Below are positions 25,487-37,260 of a stretch of DNA of 64,000 nucleotides, one piece after another. The notes beneath the pieces were generated by a model. It had not been told where the DNA came from. It was given only the letters and a program-made list of their open reading frames with translations, and did not search any database. Position 1 is the first letter of the stretch. Each line of letters starts with the position of its first letter. The translations under genes and the position numbers were made by a program. The stretch comes from Paramagnetospirillum marisnigri (lineage in GTDB: Bacteria; Pseudomonadota; Alphaproteobacteria; Rhodospirillales; Magnetospirillaceae), in contig NZ_LWQT01000010.1 of the NCBI RefSeq assembly GCF_001650715.1, positions 104,257-168,256 on the forward strand, in the 5' to 3' direction.

Positions 25487-25547
25487 TTGGTTATAGATTT
25501 TTCCGCGGTTCGGGATGTTCCCGGTCCGCAGGCGTGAGCGAGGCAGC

Positions 25548-27959
25548 ATGGTCGAACACCCGCGTGGCGATATTTTCCCGGTCCTTCCGCTTCGTGACAT
25601 CGTCGTCTTTCCCCATATGATCGTTCCGCTGTTCGTTGGACGTGACAAGTCTGTCCGCGCGCTGGAAGACGTGATGCGCGAGGACAAGCAGATCCTGCTG
25701 GTCGCCCAGAAGAATGCCGCCCAGGACGACCCCACCACCGACGACATCTACACCGTCGGCACGGTGTCCACGGTGCTGCAACTGCTGAAGCTGCCCGACG
25801 GTACCGTCAAGGTGCTGGTGGAAGGTGGCAAGCGCGCCAAGATCACCGGCTTCACCGACAATGACAGCTTCTTCCAGGCCTATGCCGAGGTGGTTGACGA
25901 ACGCGCCGGCGATGCCCAGGAACTGGAGGCGCTGTCCCGTTCGGTGGTCAGCCAGTTCGAGCAGTACATCAAGCTGAACAAGAAGATTCCGCCGGAAGTT
26001 CTGGTCTCCATCAACCAGATCGAGGACTCCGCCAAGCTGGCCGACACCGTCGCCTCGCATCTTGCCCTCAAGATCTCCGAGAAGCAGGAACTGCTGGAGG
26101 TCGAGGTGGTGGCCGAGCGCCTCGAGCGGGTCTATTCCTACATGGAGGGCGAGATCGGCGTCCTTCAGGTGGAAAAGAAGATCCGCAACCGCGTCAAGCG
26201 GCAGATGGAAAAGACCCAGCGCGAATACTATCTGAACGAGCAGCTGAAGGTGATCCAGAAGGAACTGGGCGAGACCGAGGACGGCAAGGACGAAGGCGCC
26301 GAAATCGAGGAACGCATCGCCAAGACCAAGCTGACCACCGAGGCGCGCGAGAAGGCCCTGGCCGAGCTGAAGAAGCTGAAGTCCATGAGCCCCATGTCGG
26401 CCGAGGCCACCGTGGTGCGCAACTATCTCGACTGGATATTGTCGATTCCGTGGAAGAAGCGGACCAAGGTCAAGAAGGATGTGGGGCTGGCGCAGCGGGT
26501 GCTGAACGCCGACCATTACGGCCTGGAGAAGGTCAAGGAACGCATCCTGGAATATCTGGCGGTTCAGATCCGTACCGAGAAGGTGCGCGGCCCCATCCTG
26601 TGCCTGGTGGGACCGCCCGGTGTCGGCAAGACCTCGCTGGGCAAGTCCATCGCCAAGGCGACCGGGCGCAATTTCGTGCGCATGAGCCTGGGCGGCGTCC
26701 GCGACGAGGCCGAGGTACGCGGCCATCGCCGCACCTATATCGGCTCCATGCCGGGCAAGATTGTCCAGGGCATGAAGAAGGCCAAGTCGTCCAATCCGCT
26801 GTTCCTGCTGGACGAGATCGACAAGCTGGGTGCCGATTGGCGCGGCGATCCCGCTTCCGCCCTGCTGGAGGTGCTGGACCCCGAGCAGAACTCGACCTTC
26901 AACGACCATTACCTGGAGGTCGATTACGACCTGTCCGACGTGATGTTCGTCACCACCGCCAATACCATGCGCATGCCCCAGCCCCTGCTGGACCGCATGG
27001 AGCTGATCCGCCTGTCCGGCTACACCGAGGACGAAAAGGTGGAAATCTCCAAGCGCCACCTGTTGCCCAAGGTGATCAAGGCCGCCGGGTTGAAAAGCGG
27101 GGAATGGTCCATCAGCGACGAGGCCCTGCGCCATATCGTGCGCTACTATACCCGCGAGGCGGGCGTACGCAGCATGGAACGCGAACTGGCGAATCTGGCC
27201 CGCAAGGCGGTCAAGGAAATCGTCTCGACCCGCAAGACCAAGGTCGCGGTCACCCCGCGCAACCTGGAAAAATACGCGGGCGTGCACCGCTATCGCTTCG
27301 GCGAGGTCGAGGAGACCGATCTGGTCGGTGTCGTCACCGGCCTGGCCTGGACCGAGGTGGGCGGCGAGCTGCTGACCATCGAGGCGGTCAGCATGCCGGG
27401 CAAGGGCACCTTCGCCCAGACCGGCAAGCTGGGTGACGTGATGCAGGAATCGGTGCAGGCCGCCCGCTCCTATGTGCGCTCGCGCTCGGTCACCTTTGGC
27501 GTCAAGCCATCGGTGTTCGAGAAGCGCGATATCCACGTCCATGTGCCGGAAGGCGCCACGCCCAAGGACGGACCCTCGGCCGGTGTCGCCATGTGCACCA
27601 CCATCGTGTCGGTATTGACCGGCATTCCCGTGCGCCGTGATGTGGCCATGACCGGCGAGATCACCCTGCGCGGTCGGGTTCTGCCCATCGGCGGCCTCAA
27701 GGAAAAGTTGCTGGCGGCCTTGCGTGGTGGCATCAAGACCGTGCTGATCCCCAAGGAGAACGAGAAGGACCTGGCCGAGATCCCCGACAACGTCAAGAAG
27801 GGCCTCGCCATCATCCCGGTTTCGACAGTGGATGAGGTCCTGCAGCACGCCCTGGTCTGCATGCCGGTTCCCATCGAGTGGGAGGAATCCGAAGAGGTGA
27901 CCGAGCCCAAGGTGGCCAAGGAGGCTGATACCTCCGGCAGCGGCGTGGTCACGCACTGA
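25548..27959 (+). CDS. lon: Lon protease (ATP-dependent, La type)
   Basis: The 803-aa protein has the N-terminal LAN domain ([23 protein letters not shown]), a coiled-coil region (about 190-300), the AAA+ module with Walker [10 protein letters not shown] and Walker [12 protein letters not shown], and the C-terminal Ser-Lys protease domain with the catalytic serine in [11 protein letters not shown] and the lysine in [11 protein letters not shown]. It removes misfolded and specific regulatory proteins. GAGCGAGG precedes the ATG at 25548; an in-frame ATG at 25515 would add 11 unconserved residues. It closes the protein-quality-control block and is followed by a terminator. Confidence 0.97.
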   Translation: MVEHPRGDIFPVLPLRDIVVFPHMIVPLFVGRDKSVRALEDVMREDKQILLVAQKNAAQDDPTTDDIYTVGTVSTVLQLLKLPDGTVKVLVEGGKRAKITGFTDNDSFFQAYAEVVDERAGDAQELEALSRSVVSQFEQYIKLNKKIPPEVLVSINQIEDSAKLADTVASHLALKISEKQELLEVEVVAERLERVYSYMEGEIGVLQVEKKIRNRVKRQMEKTQREYYLNEQLKVIQKELGETEDGKDEGAEIEERIAKTKLTTEAREKALAELKKLKSMSPMSAEATVVRNYLDWILSIPWKKRTKVKKDVGLAQRVLNADHYGLEKVKERILEYLAVQIRTEKVRGPILCLVGPPGVGKTSLGKSIAKATGRNFVRMSLGGVRDEAEVRGHRRTYIGSMPGKIVQGMKKAKSSNPLFLLDEIDKLGADWRGDPASALLEVLDPEQNSTFNDHYLEVDYDLSDVMFVTTANTMRMPQPLLDRMELIRLSGYTEDEKVEISKRHLLPKVIKAAGLKSGEWSISDEALRHIVRYYTREAGVRSMERELANLARKAVKEIVSTRKTKVAVTPRNLEKYAGVHRYRFGEVEETDLVGVVTGLAWTEVGGELLTIEAVSMPGKGTFAQTGKLGDVMQESVQAARSYVRSRSVTFGVKPSVFEKRDIHVHVPEGATPKDGPSAGVAMCTTIVSVLTGIPVRRDVAMTGEITLRGRVLPIGGLKEKLLAALRGGIKTVLIPKENEKDLAEIPDNVKKGLAIIPVSTVDEVLQHALVCMPVPIEWEESEEVTEPKVAKEADTSGSGVVTH

Positions 27960-27984
27960 TCAGTTGAAACAAGGCATCGCCTCT

Positions 27985-28015
27985 GACGGCCGCTCCATTG
28001 GAGCGGCCGTCTTGG
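27985..28015 (+). terminator. Terminator after lon
   Basis: GACGGCCGCTC (27985-27995) and GAGCGGCCGTC (28001-28011) pair perfectly, followed by TTGGTTT. It separates lon from hupB. Confidence 0.75.
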
Positions 28016-28074
28016 TTTCGATTGTGCCCATGGTGATAATCAAGCGTTTCCGCCTGTTTCAGAACTATTGCCAA

Positions 28075-28104
28075 TTGACGATTTCCGATCGCCTGAATTA
28101 GACT
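28075..28104 (+). promoter_or_regulatory. Sigma-70-like promoter of hupB
   Basis: TTGACG (28075-28080) and TAGACT (28099-28104) are spaced by 18 bases and lie 67 bases before the GTG start of hupB. This agrees with the alphaproteobacterial housekeeping consensus. Confidence 0.55.
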
Positions 28105-28170
28105 GCCCCATCCGATTTGATGGCCTGGACCTAGCGGCCATCACTCTTGGTTAAACGAAGGGGGCCATCA

Positions 28171-28443
28171 GTGAACAAGAACGATCTCGTGACGGCGGTG
28201 GCGGGTGCCAGCGGTTTGTCCAAGTCCGATGCGGCCAAGGCCGTCGACGGCGTTTTCCAGGCGATTACCGATGCGTTGAAGGGCGGAAGCGAAGTTCGCC
28301 TTGTTGGGTTTGGCACCTTCGCGGTTGCGGAGCGCGCGGCGTCCGAGGGACGCAACCCCCGCACCGGCGACAAGATCAAGATTCCCGCCTCCAAGCAGCC
28401 GAAGTTCAAGGCTGGCAAGGGCCTGAAGGACGCCGTGCAGTAA
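28171..28443 (+). CDS. hupB: DNA-binding protein HU
   Basis: The 90-aa protein is a full-length HU/IHF-family member: MNKNDLVTAVA at the N-terminus, GFGTFAV in the middle, and the DNA-contact arm RNPRTGDKIKIPASKQPKFKAGK. It compacts and bends DNA as a dimer. The start is GTG at 28171 with AGGGGG nine bases before it; a TTG at 28147 would put an unusual MVKRRGPS head on the protein. It has its own promoter and terminator. hupB after lon is the common proteobacterial order. Confidence 0.96.
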   Translation: MNKNDLVTAVAGASGLSKSDAAKAVDGVFQAITDALKGGSEVRLVGFGTFAVAERAASEGRNPRTGDKIKIPASKQPKFKAGKGLKDAVQ

Positions 28444-28468
28444 GCTGCCGCGTTCTTCCAGTTATGCA

Positions 28469-28500
28469 AACGCCGACCGCAGAAGCGGTCGGCGTTTTTA
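28469..28500 (+). terminator. Terminator after hupB
   Basis: ACGCCGACCGC pairs with GCGGTCGGCGT around AGAA (28470-28495), followed by TTTTTATTT. The A-rich left flank is short, so it serves mainly the plus strand. Confidence 0.9.
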
Positions 28501-28507
28501 TTTGTCC

Positions 28508-28882
28508 TCAGTCCCGGTCGCGTCCCCGCCCACGGCCTGGATTGTCGTCACGGCCGCGTCCATCCCGCCGATGCTCATAGGAGTTGCCGGGCGCATCCCG
28601 GCGGTCGCGATAGTCACGGTCCTTGTCGCGGTCCTTGTCGCGGTCCTTGTCGCGGTCCTTGTCGCGATAGTCGCGATCCTTGCCACCGCGATCTCGGTCG
28701 CGATCGCGGGATTCACGATCGGACGGCTTAACGGTCTTGTCGATGGTATCCTTGGCGGCTTGTCCGGCCGCCTGGGTCGCGGCATCCTTCAATACGGTAC
28801 CGAGGCCGGATCCATCGGCGGCCAGGGCGGCGCCTGTCAGCATTGGCCAGGCGGCACAGGCCGCCAATAGAGCTTTCTTCAT
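28508..28882 (-). CDS. Secreted low-complexity Asp/Arg/Lys repeat protein
   Basis: The 124-aa product has a clear signal peptide (MKKALLAACAAWPMLTGAALA) and a short helical segment (about 25-50), followed by a highly charged tail built from KDRD/RDKD repeats and RGR-type runs to the C-terminus. Part of the tail is a 12-bp tandem repeat at DNA level. GAGGGA lies before the ATG. The function is unknown; alternating acidic and basic residues in an exported protein suggest a disordered, possibly metal- or polymer-binding segment. It lies head-on against hupB, seven bases from its terminator. Confidence 0.7.
   Translation of the reverse strand: MKKALLAACAAWPMLTGAALAADGSGLGTVLKDAATQAAGQAAKDTIDKTVKPSDRESRDRDRDRGGKDRDYRDKDRDKDRDKDRDKDRDYRDRRDAPGNSYEHRRDGRGRDDNPGRGRGRDRD
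28621..28668. repeat. Four 12-bp tandem repeats in a coding region
   Basis: The unit CCTTGTCGCGGT occurs three times in a row and a fourth time with the last two bases changed to AT. Each unit encodes four residues (DKDR phase) of the exported charged protein, so copy-number slippage would change its length without shifting frame. Confidence 0.9.
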
Positions 28883-28955
28883 AGGCTATCCCTCGAACCA
28901 AATAGAGTTAGAGGGGTAGCCTATGCCGAAATGCGTAGAGGGGGAAGGGCGGCGG

Positions 28956-31580
<2,625 letters not shown>

Positions 31581-31675
31581 GGTTTCCATCGCAGGCAGAA
31601 AGGGCAAGGACAAGGGTTTTACCCCGCGCGGGCGCGCACTGTCCAGCGGCGGGGCGTCGTGCTATGGTCGCGTGC

Positions 31676-32242
31676 ATGCGACAGACCATCATTCCGCTAT
31701 TTGCTTTGCTGATGACGAGCCCTTGCATGGCGGCGGGCCAACCCTCGCCGCCACCTGCCGCGGCTCCGGTGGTGGTGGCGCCTGCGCCGCCGAAATGCCC
31801 CGAGGACGGGGAGGGCGGGGCCTGCGTCTGGGGCAAGGTGGAAGGCTTCGATGGCGGCTCGGTGCAACTGCGCGGCCTGCATGTCGCCCTGGTGGGGGTG
31901 ACGGCGCCCGCCCGCAAGGATCTGTGTGCCAGCAAGGCGGCCAAGGAGGAATTCGACTGCGCTCGTCCGGCCCGGAAGCGCATGGCCGAGATGGTGGCCA
32001 AGGGGGTGGCCTGCGAGATCGTCGACGCGGCGTCTGGCTTCCTATGGGGGCGCTGCCGTAATTCGGACGGGGATCTGGGCCGCCAGCTGATCCAAGCCGG
32101 GCTGGCTCGCGCCGCCAAGGACGGCCCCTATGCCGACGCCCAGAAACAGGCGGTCCAGGGCAAGAAGGGGTTGTGGGCCGCCGACATGATTCTGCCCCGC
32201 GACTGGGAAGCCGCCCGGCGCAAGGCCGAGGACGAGGATTAG
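31676..32242 (+). CDS. Secreted staphylococcal-nuclease-like protein, active site degenerate
   Basis: The 188-aa protein has a signal peptide (MRQTIIPLFALLMTSPCMA), a Pro/Ala linker (about 25-40) and an SNase/OB fold: a VEGFDGGSVQLRGLHVALVGVTAP strand region, an RPARKRMAEMVAKG helix, WGRC, and YADAQKQAVQGKKGLWA. Active SNases carry DGDT, an Arg and a Glu in the RLxGIDAPE loop, and DRYGR; here these read DGGS, LVGVTAPAR and FLWGRC. At least the catalytic Glu is missing. It is probably a binding protein or a dead paralogue. Four cysteines suggest disulfides in the periplasm. The stop overlaps the convergent thioesterase gene by four bases. Confidence 0.75.
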   Translation: MRQTIIPLFALLMTSPCMAAGQPSPPPAAAPVVVAPAPPKCPEDGEGGACVWGKVEGFDGGSVQLRGLHVALVGVTAPARKDLCASKAAKEEFDCARPARKRMAEMVAKGVACEIVDAASGFLWGRCRNSDGDLGRQLIQAGLARAAKDGPYADAQKQAVQGKKGLWAADMILPRDWEAARRKAEDED

Positions 32243-32658
32243 AGACGTTTTCGCTTAGCCGCCAGTCGCTGGTTGAACCGTTCCCATGCCACCACGGCAC
32301 GGCGATGGGTCCCTTCTCCGATTAGATCAATGCCGTCATGAGCCGAGACCCGCCAGCCCAGGCGGTTGCCTTCTGCCTCGATGCAATGGACGTCAACGGT
32401 GACGGTTTGGCCGGGCAAGGTGGCGGCGACATGGTTGACCTCGATGGCGATGCCCAGGCTGCCCTCTCCATCCTCAAGGTGGGGTTTCAAGGCGTCGATG
32501 CAGGCCCACTCCATGAGACCGACCATGAAGCCGGTGGCGAAGACAGGCGGCATGGCGCAAAAGTCCTCTGACTCGGGGTACAGGCTGGGTACCGTCTTGG
32601 CGTCTGTGACGACGAATGCGAAGCGGTGGTGATCTCCAACGCTGGGACTGGACTTCAT
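32239..32658 (-). CDS. Hotdog-fold thioesterase (FlK-like)
   Basis: The 139-aa protein resembles the fluoroacetyl-CoA thioesterase-like family: the VFATGFMVGLMEWACIDAL helix (about 39-57), EVNHVAATLPGQTVTV and a C-terminal EGTHRRAVV strand fit a hotdog dimer hydrolysing short acyl-CoA thioesters. The residues usually cited for FlK catalysis (Thr, Glu, His) are only partly recognisable, E50 and H75 being candidates. The physiological substrate is unknown. GGAAGG precedes the ATG. Confidence 0.75.
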   Translation of the reverse strand: MKSSPSVGDHHRFAFVVTDAKTVPSLYPESEDFCAMPPVFATGFMVGLMEWACIDALKPHLEDGEGSLGIAIEVNHVAATLPGQTVTVDVHCIEAEGNRLGWRVSAHDGIDLIGEGTHRRAVVAWERFNQRLAAKRKRL

Positions 32659-32750
32659 GGCTACCTTCCAGGACAGTAGGGGGGCTCCGGCAGCCTAGAT
32701 GATTCTGGCGGGGCGTAAACTGGGAGGACTTCCAGGGGGGCAGGGCGGCC

Positions 32751-33299
32751 ATGCGGCAACAGATTCTCGATGCCCTTGATGACGGTATCGCCAGTTTCGA
32801 TGCGAGCCAGCGCCTGACGGCCTGGAACCGGGCCTTTGTGGACCTGCTGGACTTTCCCGCCGGTCTGATGCGGCCGGGGACGCCGTTCCTGGATTTCGTC
32901 GATTTCAACATTGCGCGCGGCGAACACGGCTCCGGCGAGCGTCGCATCATCGTCGGCCAGCGTCTGTCCCTGCTGCACGACACCTATGAGCGGCGGCGCC
33001 CCAATGGGCTGTTGTTGCGGGTTCGTGGCAAGCCCATGCCCGATGGGGGGTTCGTCAAGATTTTCACCGCCCTGGCCAGGGCTGACGCCGCCACCGAAGG
33101 CCCATCCCTGTCGGCGCGCGAACGCGAGGTGCTGCTGTGGGCGGCCAGGGGAAAGACCTCATGGGAGACCTCGGTCCTGGTGGGGATTTCGCCCAAGACG
33201 GTGGAATTCCACCTGAGCAATTGCCGCCGCAAGCTGGGGGTGGCGTCCAAGATCCGGCTGGTGGCCGAGGCGGTGGCGCGTGGCCTGATCCCGCTGTGA
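32751..33299 (+). CDS. PAS-LuxR-type transcriptional regulator
   Basis: In this 182-aa protein, residues 1-105 form a short PAS domain of the PAS_7 type (DALDDGIASFDASQRLTAWNRAFVDLLDFP), and residues about 115-182 form a LuxR/GerE helix-turn-helix (LSAREREVLLWAARGKTSWETSVLVGISPKTVEFHLSN). No receiver domain is present, so the signal is presumably a ligand bound by the PAS domain. A GGGGGG-containing site lies upstream of the ATG. Its target is unknown; it converges with the next gene with no gap. Confidence 0.85.
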   Translation: MRQQILDALDDGIASFDASQRLTAWNRAFVDLLDFPAGLMRPGTPFLDFVDFNIARGEHGSGERRIIVGQRLSLLHDTYERRRPNGLLLRVRGKPMPDGGFVKIFTALARADAATEGPSLSAREREVLLWAARGKTSWETSVLVGISPKTVEFHLSNCRRKLGVASKIRLVAEAVARGLIPL

Positions 33300-33836
33300 T
33301 CAGTCGTCCTTGCTGGCGGTCTTTTTCGGCTTTGCGGAAGCCGGCGCGTCGGCCTTCTGGGGCTTGGGATCGCGGCAGGGACGGATGTTGTCGGGCGAGC
33401 CCACCACCTCGGCGGCATAGGTGGCCAGTTGCGACCCGGTCAGGCTGACCGCCTTGTCGAACTGCGGTGCCCGCATCTCACAATAACCATTGATTTCGTG
33501 AACGGTGACTGATTCCCGGTTGGTCAGGATGGTATTGTGCCGATCGAAGGCAGAGGCACTCTTGAAGAAGCGTAGCAGGATGCCCGCATTCTCGCTCAGA
33601 GTGGCTGCATGGCGCTGGATGTAACTCTGCCACTTGCCGGGCAGGCTGGGATCGTCGGCCCGGCAGTTCAAAGCCGCCACCTGAAGTTGGTAGTGGAACT
33701 GACGCAGTTGGGCTGCGGTGACTTGTTCGGTGCTGGCGCAACCGGCCTTGGTGGCTGCTCCGGTCGCCGCCGACAGGGGCGCGGTCCAGGCGGTCCAGAT
33801 CAGGGCGGCGCAGACGGCGGCGGGAACGACTTTCAA
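33300..33836 (-). CDS. Secreted protein of unknown function
   Basis: Counted from the TTG at 33836 (178 aa), the protein has a signal peptide (MKVVPAAVCAALIWTAWTAPLSA). The mature chain has four cysteines (C33 and C58 region, two near the C-terminus) and the segments QLRQFHYQLQVAALNCR and HEINGYCEMRAPQFD. The tail is Lys/Ala/Pro-rich. The TTG is chosen because GAGGAGA stands seven bases before it, whereas the longer frame to 33890 adds an Arg/His-rich head unlike an exported protein. No family was recognised. It probably resides in the periplasm. Confidence 0.65.
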   Translation of the reverse strand: MKVVPAAVCAALIWTAWTAPLSAATGAATKAGCASTEQVTAAQLRQFHYQLQVAALNCRADDPSLPGKWQSYIQRHAATLSENAGILLRFFKSASAFDRHNTILTNRESVTVHEINGYCEMRAPQFDKAVSLTGSQLATYAAEVVGSPDNIRPCRDPKPQKADAPASAKPKKTASKDD

Positions 33837-33893
33837 GGCGGTTCTCCTCTGGTACCGATGAAGGCGCCAGTGTCGATGATACGGCCGCAAAAC

Positions 33894-34895
33894 TCAACGA
33901 CTGATCGGGTGCAGATGCTCGAGGAACTGGCCGGTCACTGTTGCCCAGGAAAAGCGGGCGGCATGGGCGCGGCAATCCTCGGGCGACAGGTGCAGTGCCT
34001 GCAGTGCCGCCTCCCTGAGGTCATGGGACAGAACGCCCACCGGCGCGTCGCCGATCACGTCCAACGGCCCGGTGACCGGAAAGGCCGCCACCGGGACGCC
34101 AGAGGCCAGGGCTTCCAGCATCACCAGACCGAAGGTGTCGGTCAGGCTGGGAAAGACGAAGACATCGGCGGCAGAAAAGGCCGAGGACAACTCGTCATCC
34201 CCATTGACGATGCGGAAATGGCAATCGGGAAAGCGCTTCATCAACCCGGCACGGGCCGGGCCGTCGCCCACCACCACCTTGGAGCCGGGCAGGTCCAGGG
34301 ACAGGAAGGCGGGCAGGTTCTTTTCCACTGCCACCCGGCCCACATACATGAAGATGGGGCGGGGCAGGTCGAGGAAATCCTTGCCGCGCGGCCGGAAGGT
34401 GTCGATGTCGACCCCGTGCGACCACTCCACCGCCGCCGGGAAGTTCCACTCCTGCAGCTCGCGATAGACCGAGGGCGACGGGCACAAAGTGGCGGCGGCG
34501 GGGCCGTGGAAGCGACGCATCACCGCATAGGGCCAGGACAGCGGCACGCCGGTGCGCGCCCGCACATATTCCGGGAATTTGGTGTGATAGGCGGTGGTGA
34601 AGGGATAGCCCCGTTCCAGGCACCAGGCGCGCGCCGCCCAGCCCAGTGGCCCTTCCGTGGCGAGATGGACGGCATCGGGCCGAAATACGTCCAGGCGTTC
34701 GCGCAGCCGCGATTTGGGGAACAACGCCAGCGGAATTTCCGGATAGCTGGGGCAGGGCATGGTGGTGAAGCCGGACGGCTCCATCACCTCGACCTCGTGA
34801 CCCAGGCCGCGCAATCCCTCGGTCAGACTGCCCAGCACCCGCACCACGCCGTTGCGTTGGGGCATCCAGGCGTCCGTGACCATGGCGATGCGCAT
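33894..34895 (-). CDS. GT4-family glycosyltransferase
   Basis: The 333-aa GT-B enzyme begins with RIAMVTDAWMPQRNGVVRVLGSL. It carries the acceptor-side HLATEGPLG and AYHTKFPEY motifs and the nucleotide-sugar binding pattern VGRVAVEKN and DTFGLVMLEALASGVPVAAF (the EX7E region). It resembles the glycolipid mannosyl/glucosyltransferases of the GT4 family that act on diacylglycerol at the membrane. The sugar and acceptor are not determinable. GGGAGG precedes the ATG by a short distance. It stands alone between a secreted protein gene and the paaH-like gene. Confidence 0.85.
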   Translation of the reverse strand: MRIAMVTDAWMPQRNGVVRVLGSLTEGLRGLGHEVEVMEPSGFTTMPCPSYPEIPLALFPKSRLRERLDVFRPDAVHLATEGPLGWAARAWCLERGYPFTTAYHTKFPEYVRARTGVPLSWPYAVMRRFHGPAAATLCPSPSVYRELQEWNFPAAVEWSHGVDIDTFRPRGKDFLDLPRPIFMYVGRVAVEKNLPAFLSLDLPGSKVVVGDGPARAGLMKRFPDCHFRIVNGDDELSSAFSAADVFVFPSLTDTFGLVMLEALASGVPVAAFPVTGPLDVIGDAPVGVLSHDLREAALQALHLSPEDCRAHAARFSWATVTGQFLEHLHPISR

Positions 34896-34968
34896 CTCGT
34901 CCCTCCCTGCCGGTTCGGGCCATGGGTAGGACGGCTGGCAACCGCGCTCAAGTGACAGCTTGGTGAAA

Positions 34969-36486
34969 TCACTCCGCCGTCAGCAGCGAGGCTCCCAGTT
35001 GCGCCCGGCGCTTCAGCCACAGGCTGGCGCGGTAGCGGGGGTCGCCGGTGATGCCATGGATGGCCTTCAGCACCGCCAAAATCTTTTCCGGGCCGATGCG
35101 GTCGCCCCAGGCCAGCGGGCCGAAGGGATAGCCCAGGCCCAGGGTCACCGCCTTGTCGATGTCGTCGGGGCTGGCGATGCGTTGCTGGGCGATCTCGCAG
35201 CCGATATTGACGATGGTGGCGACCACCCGCTGGGCGACGAAGCCGGTACTGTCCTTGATCACCGTCACCGGCTTGCCGTCGGCGGCGAACAGGCCCCAGG
35301 CGGCATCGCGCATGGCGGGGCTGGTCAGGGGATTGGTCATGACGGTGCGATGGGAATCGAGGCCGAACAGCGGGTCCACCGCCACGGTGCGGCGGGGATC
35401 GAGACCGAGGCGGACACAGGCCGAACTGCAATCCTCGCCCAGGGGCGCCACCACGCACAGGGCCTCGGCGCTGGGCCGGGCTCCGGCCTCGACGCTGGCG
35501 CCCAGCTTGGCGGCCAGGGTGGCGACGGCGGCCCAGCCATCGCCCGGCGCCACCCAGACGGTGCCGGGTCGGGCGGCGGGAGCGGCGGGGGGCGGCGTCA
35601 GAAGTTGCTTGTCGCCGTCATAGACATAGAAGCCGCGCCCCACCTTGCGGCCCAGCAGCCCGGCGGCCAGCCGGGTGCGGGTGATGGGCGAGGGACGGTA
35701 GCGGGGCTCCTGGTAATACTGGTCGTAGATGCTTTCCATCACCGGATGGGAGACGTCCAGCGCGGTGAGGTCCAGCAGTTCGAACGGCCCCATGCGGAAC
35801 CCGGCGGCCTCCTTCAGCAGGCGGTCGGCGGCTTCCACCTCCACCACGCCCTCGCCCAGCAGCTTCAGCGCCTCGGTGCCATAGCCGCGCCCGGCATGGT
35901 TGACGATGAAGCCCGGCGTGTCCTTGGCCCGCACCGGGGCATGGCCCATGCGCTTGGCAAGGCTGGTCAAGGCATCGGCCACCCAGGGATCGGTGACGAT
36001 GCCGTCGATGACCTCGACCACCTTCATCAGCGGCACCGGATTGAAGAAATGGAAACCCGCTACCCGGCCGGGCAGGCGGGCGGCCGCCGCGATGGCGGTC
36101 ACCGACAGCGACGAGGTGTTGGAGGCGATGATGCAGGTGTCGGAGACAATGGCTTCCAACTCGCGGATCAGGGCCTGCTTGACCCCCAGATCCTCGATCA
36201 CGGCCTCCACCACCACATGGGCGGCGGCGAGATCTGCGGTGCCCGAGGCCACCACCAGCCGCTCGGGGGCGGCGGCCAGGATTTCGGCCGCCAGCTTGCC
36301 CTTCTCAGCCAGCTTGCCCAGCATCTTCAGCACGTGGTCGCGGGCCTCGGCCGCCGCGCCGGGGCGGGCATCCACCAGGATGACGGTGCAGCCCGAGGCG
36401 CAGGCGATCTGGGCGATGCCGCGCCCCATGGCGCCGGTTCCCACCAGTCCCAGGGTCAGGTCGGTTCGAGTGGCGTCGAGAGTCAT
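34969..36486 (-). CDS. paaH: 3-hydroxyacyl-CoA dehydrogenase (PaaH-like)
   Basis: The 505-aa NAD enzyme begins with a Rossmann fold (GLVGTGAMGRGIAQIA) and contains the catalytic His in FHFFNPVPLMKVVEV. It has two C-terminal dehydrogenase domains (about 185-290 and 400-495), the second ending PFGPLAWGDRIG. The two-domain tail is the arrangement in PaaH/PaaC of phenylacetate degradation, which oxidises 3-hydroxyadipyl-CoA; simple butyryl-CoA enzymes are shorter. It starts three bases after the enoyl-CoA hydratase stop, in one operon. No other paa genes are in view, so the role in phenylacetate use is inferred. Confidence 0.82.
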   Translation of the reverse strand: MTLDATRTDLTLGLVGTGAMGRGIAQIACASGCTVILVDARPGAAAEARDHVLKMLGKLAEKGKLAAEILAAAPERLVVASGTADLAAAHVVVEAVIEDLGVKQALIRELEAIVSDTCIIASNTSSLSVTAIAAAARLPGRVAGFHFFNPVPLMKVVEVIDGIVTDPWVADALTSLAKRMGHAPVRAKDTPGFIVNHAGRGYGTEALKLLGEGVVEVEAADRLLKEAAGFRMGPFELLDLTALDVSHPVMESIYDQYYQEPRYRPSPITRTRLAAGLLGRKVGRGFYVYDGDKQLLTPPPAAPAARPGTVWVAPGDGWAAVATLAAKLGASVEAGARPSAEALCVVAPLGEDCSSACVRLGLDPRRTVAVDPLFGLDSHRTVMTNPLTSPAMRDAAWGLFAADGKPVTVIKDSTGFVAQRVVATIVNIGCEIAQQRIASPDDIDKAVTLGLGYPFGPLAWGDRIGPEKILAVLKAIHGITGDPRYRASLWLKRRAQLGASLLTAE

Positions 36487-36489
36487 GAC

Positions 36490-37260
36490 TTAGAGTCCCT
36501 CATAGACGGGCTTGCGCTTTTCCAGGAAGGCCTTCATGCCCTCCTTCTGGTCGCGGGATGCGAACAGCATCTGGAAGGCCTTGCGTTCCAGCATCAGGGC
36601 GGTATCCAGCGGCGCGTCCATGCCCGCCAGCATCACCTCCTTGATCTGGGCGATGGCCAGCGGCGGCATGCGCGAAATGGTCTTGGCCATGTCCAGCGCG
36701 GTTTCCAGCACCTGATCGTCGGGCACCACCCGGGCCGCCAGTCCCATGGCTGCGGCCTCGGTCCCCGAGATGGCCTGGCCGGTCATGGCCAGCCACATGG
36801 CCCGCGATTTGCCCACGGCGCGCACCAGCCGCTGGGTGCCGCCCGCGCCGGGCATGATGCCCACCTTGACCTCGGGCTGGGCGAAGCTGGCGTTCTCGCC
36901 CGCGATGATGATGTCGGCGTGCATGGCCAGTTCGCAGCCGCCGCCGAAGGCATAGCCATTGACCGCAGCGATCACCGGCTTGGGGCATTGGGCGATGGTG
37001 CGCCACAGCAGGTGGTTGTTCCTCAGCATCAATTCGATGGCGCCGATCTCGGCCATGTCCTTGATGTCGGCTCCGGCGGCGAAGGCCTCGGAATTGCCGG
37101 TCAGCACCACGGCGCGAACCGATGTGTCCGATCCCAGGACGCTCATATGCTCGGCCAGCAGGCGCCGCACTTCGGCGTTCAGGGCGTTCTTGGCCTCGGG
37201 CCGGTTAATGCGCAGCAGGGCGACGCCGTCAAGCGGGCGTTCCAGCAGGACTTCGGTCAT
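36490..37260 (-). CDS. paaF: Enoyl-CoA hydratase (PaaF-like)
   Basis: This 256-aa crotonase-fold protein has the oxyanion segment AFAAGADIKDMAE at about 59-71 and the catalytic Glu residues in GGGCELAMHAD and PEVKVGIMPGAGGTQRL. It resembles PaaF, which hydrates 2,3-dehydroadipyl-CoA, in the C-terminal FLEKRKPVYEG ending. It acts before the dehydrogenase encoded three bases downstream. It diverges from glyQ across 162 bases that hold no other gene. A general short-chain hydratase is the alternative. Confidence 0.85.
   Translation of the reverse strand: MTEVLLERPLDGVALLRINRPEAKNALNAEVRRLLAEHMSVLGSDTSVRAVVLTGNSEAFAAGADIKDMAEIGAIELMLRNNHLLWRTIAQCPKPVIAAVNGYAFGGGCELAMHADIIIAGENASFAQPEVKVGIMPGAGGTQRLVRAVGKSRAMWLAMTGQAISGTEAAAMGLAARVVPDDQVLETALDMAKTISRMPPLAIAQIKEVMLAGMDAPLDTALMLERKAFQMLFASRDQKEGMKAFLEKRKPVYEGL

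Noticed and set aside
25491..27956. Antisense open frame opposite lon
   Set aside because: Lon is complete with Walker and Ser-Lys motifs; the antisense product is low-complexity and has no recognised motif.
28621..28668. Short tandem repeats considered as CRISPR
   Set aside because: The units are contiguous 12-mers without spacers and in frame with a coding sequence.
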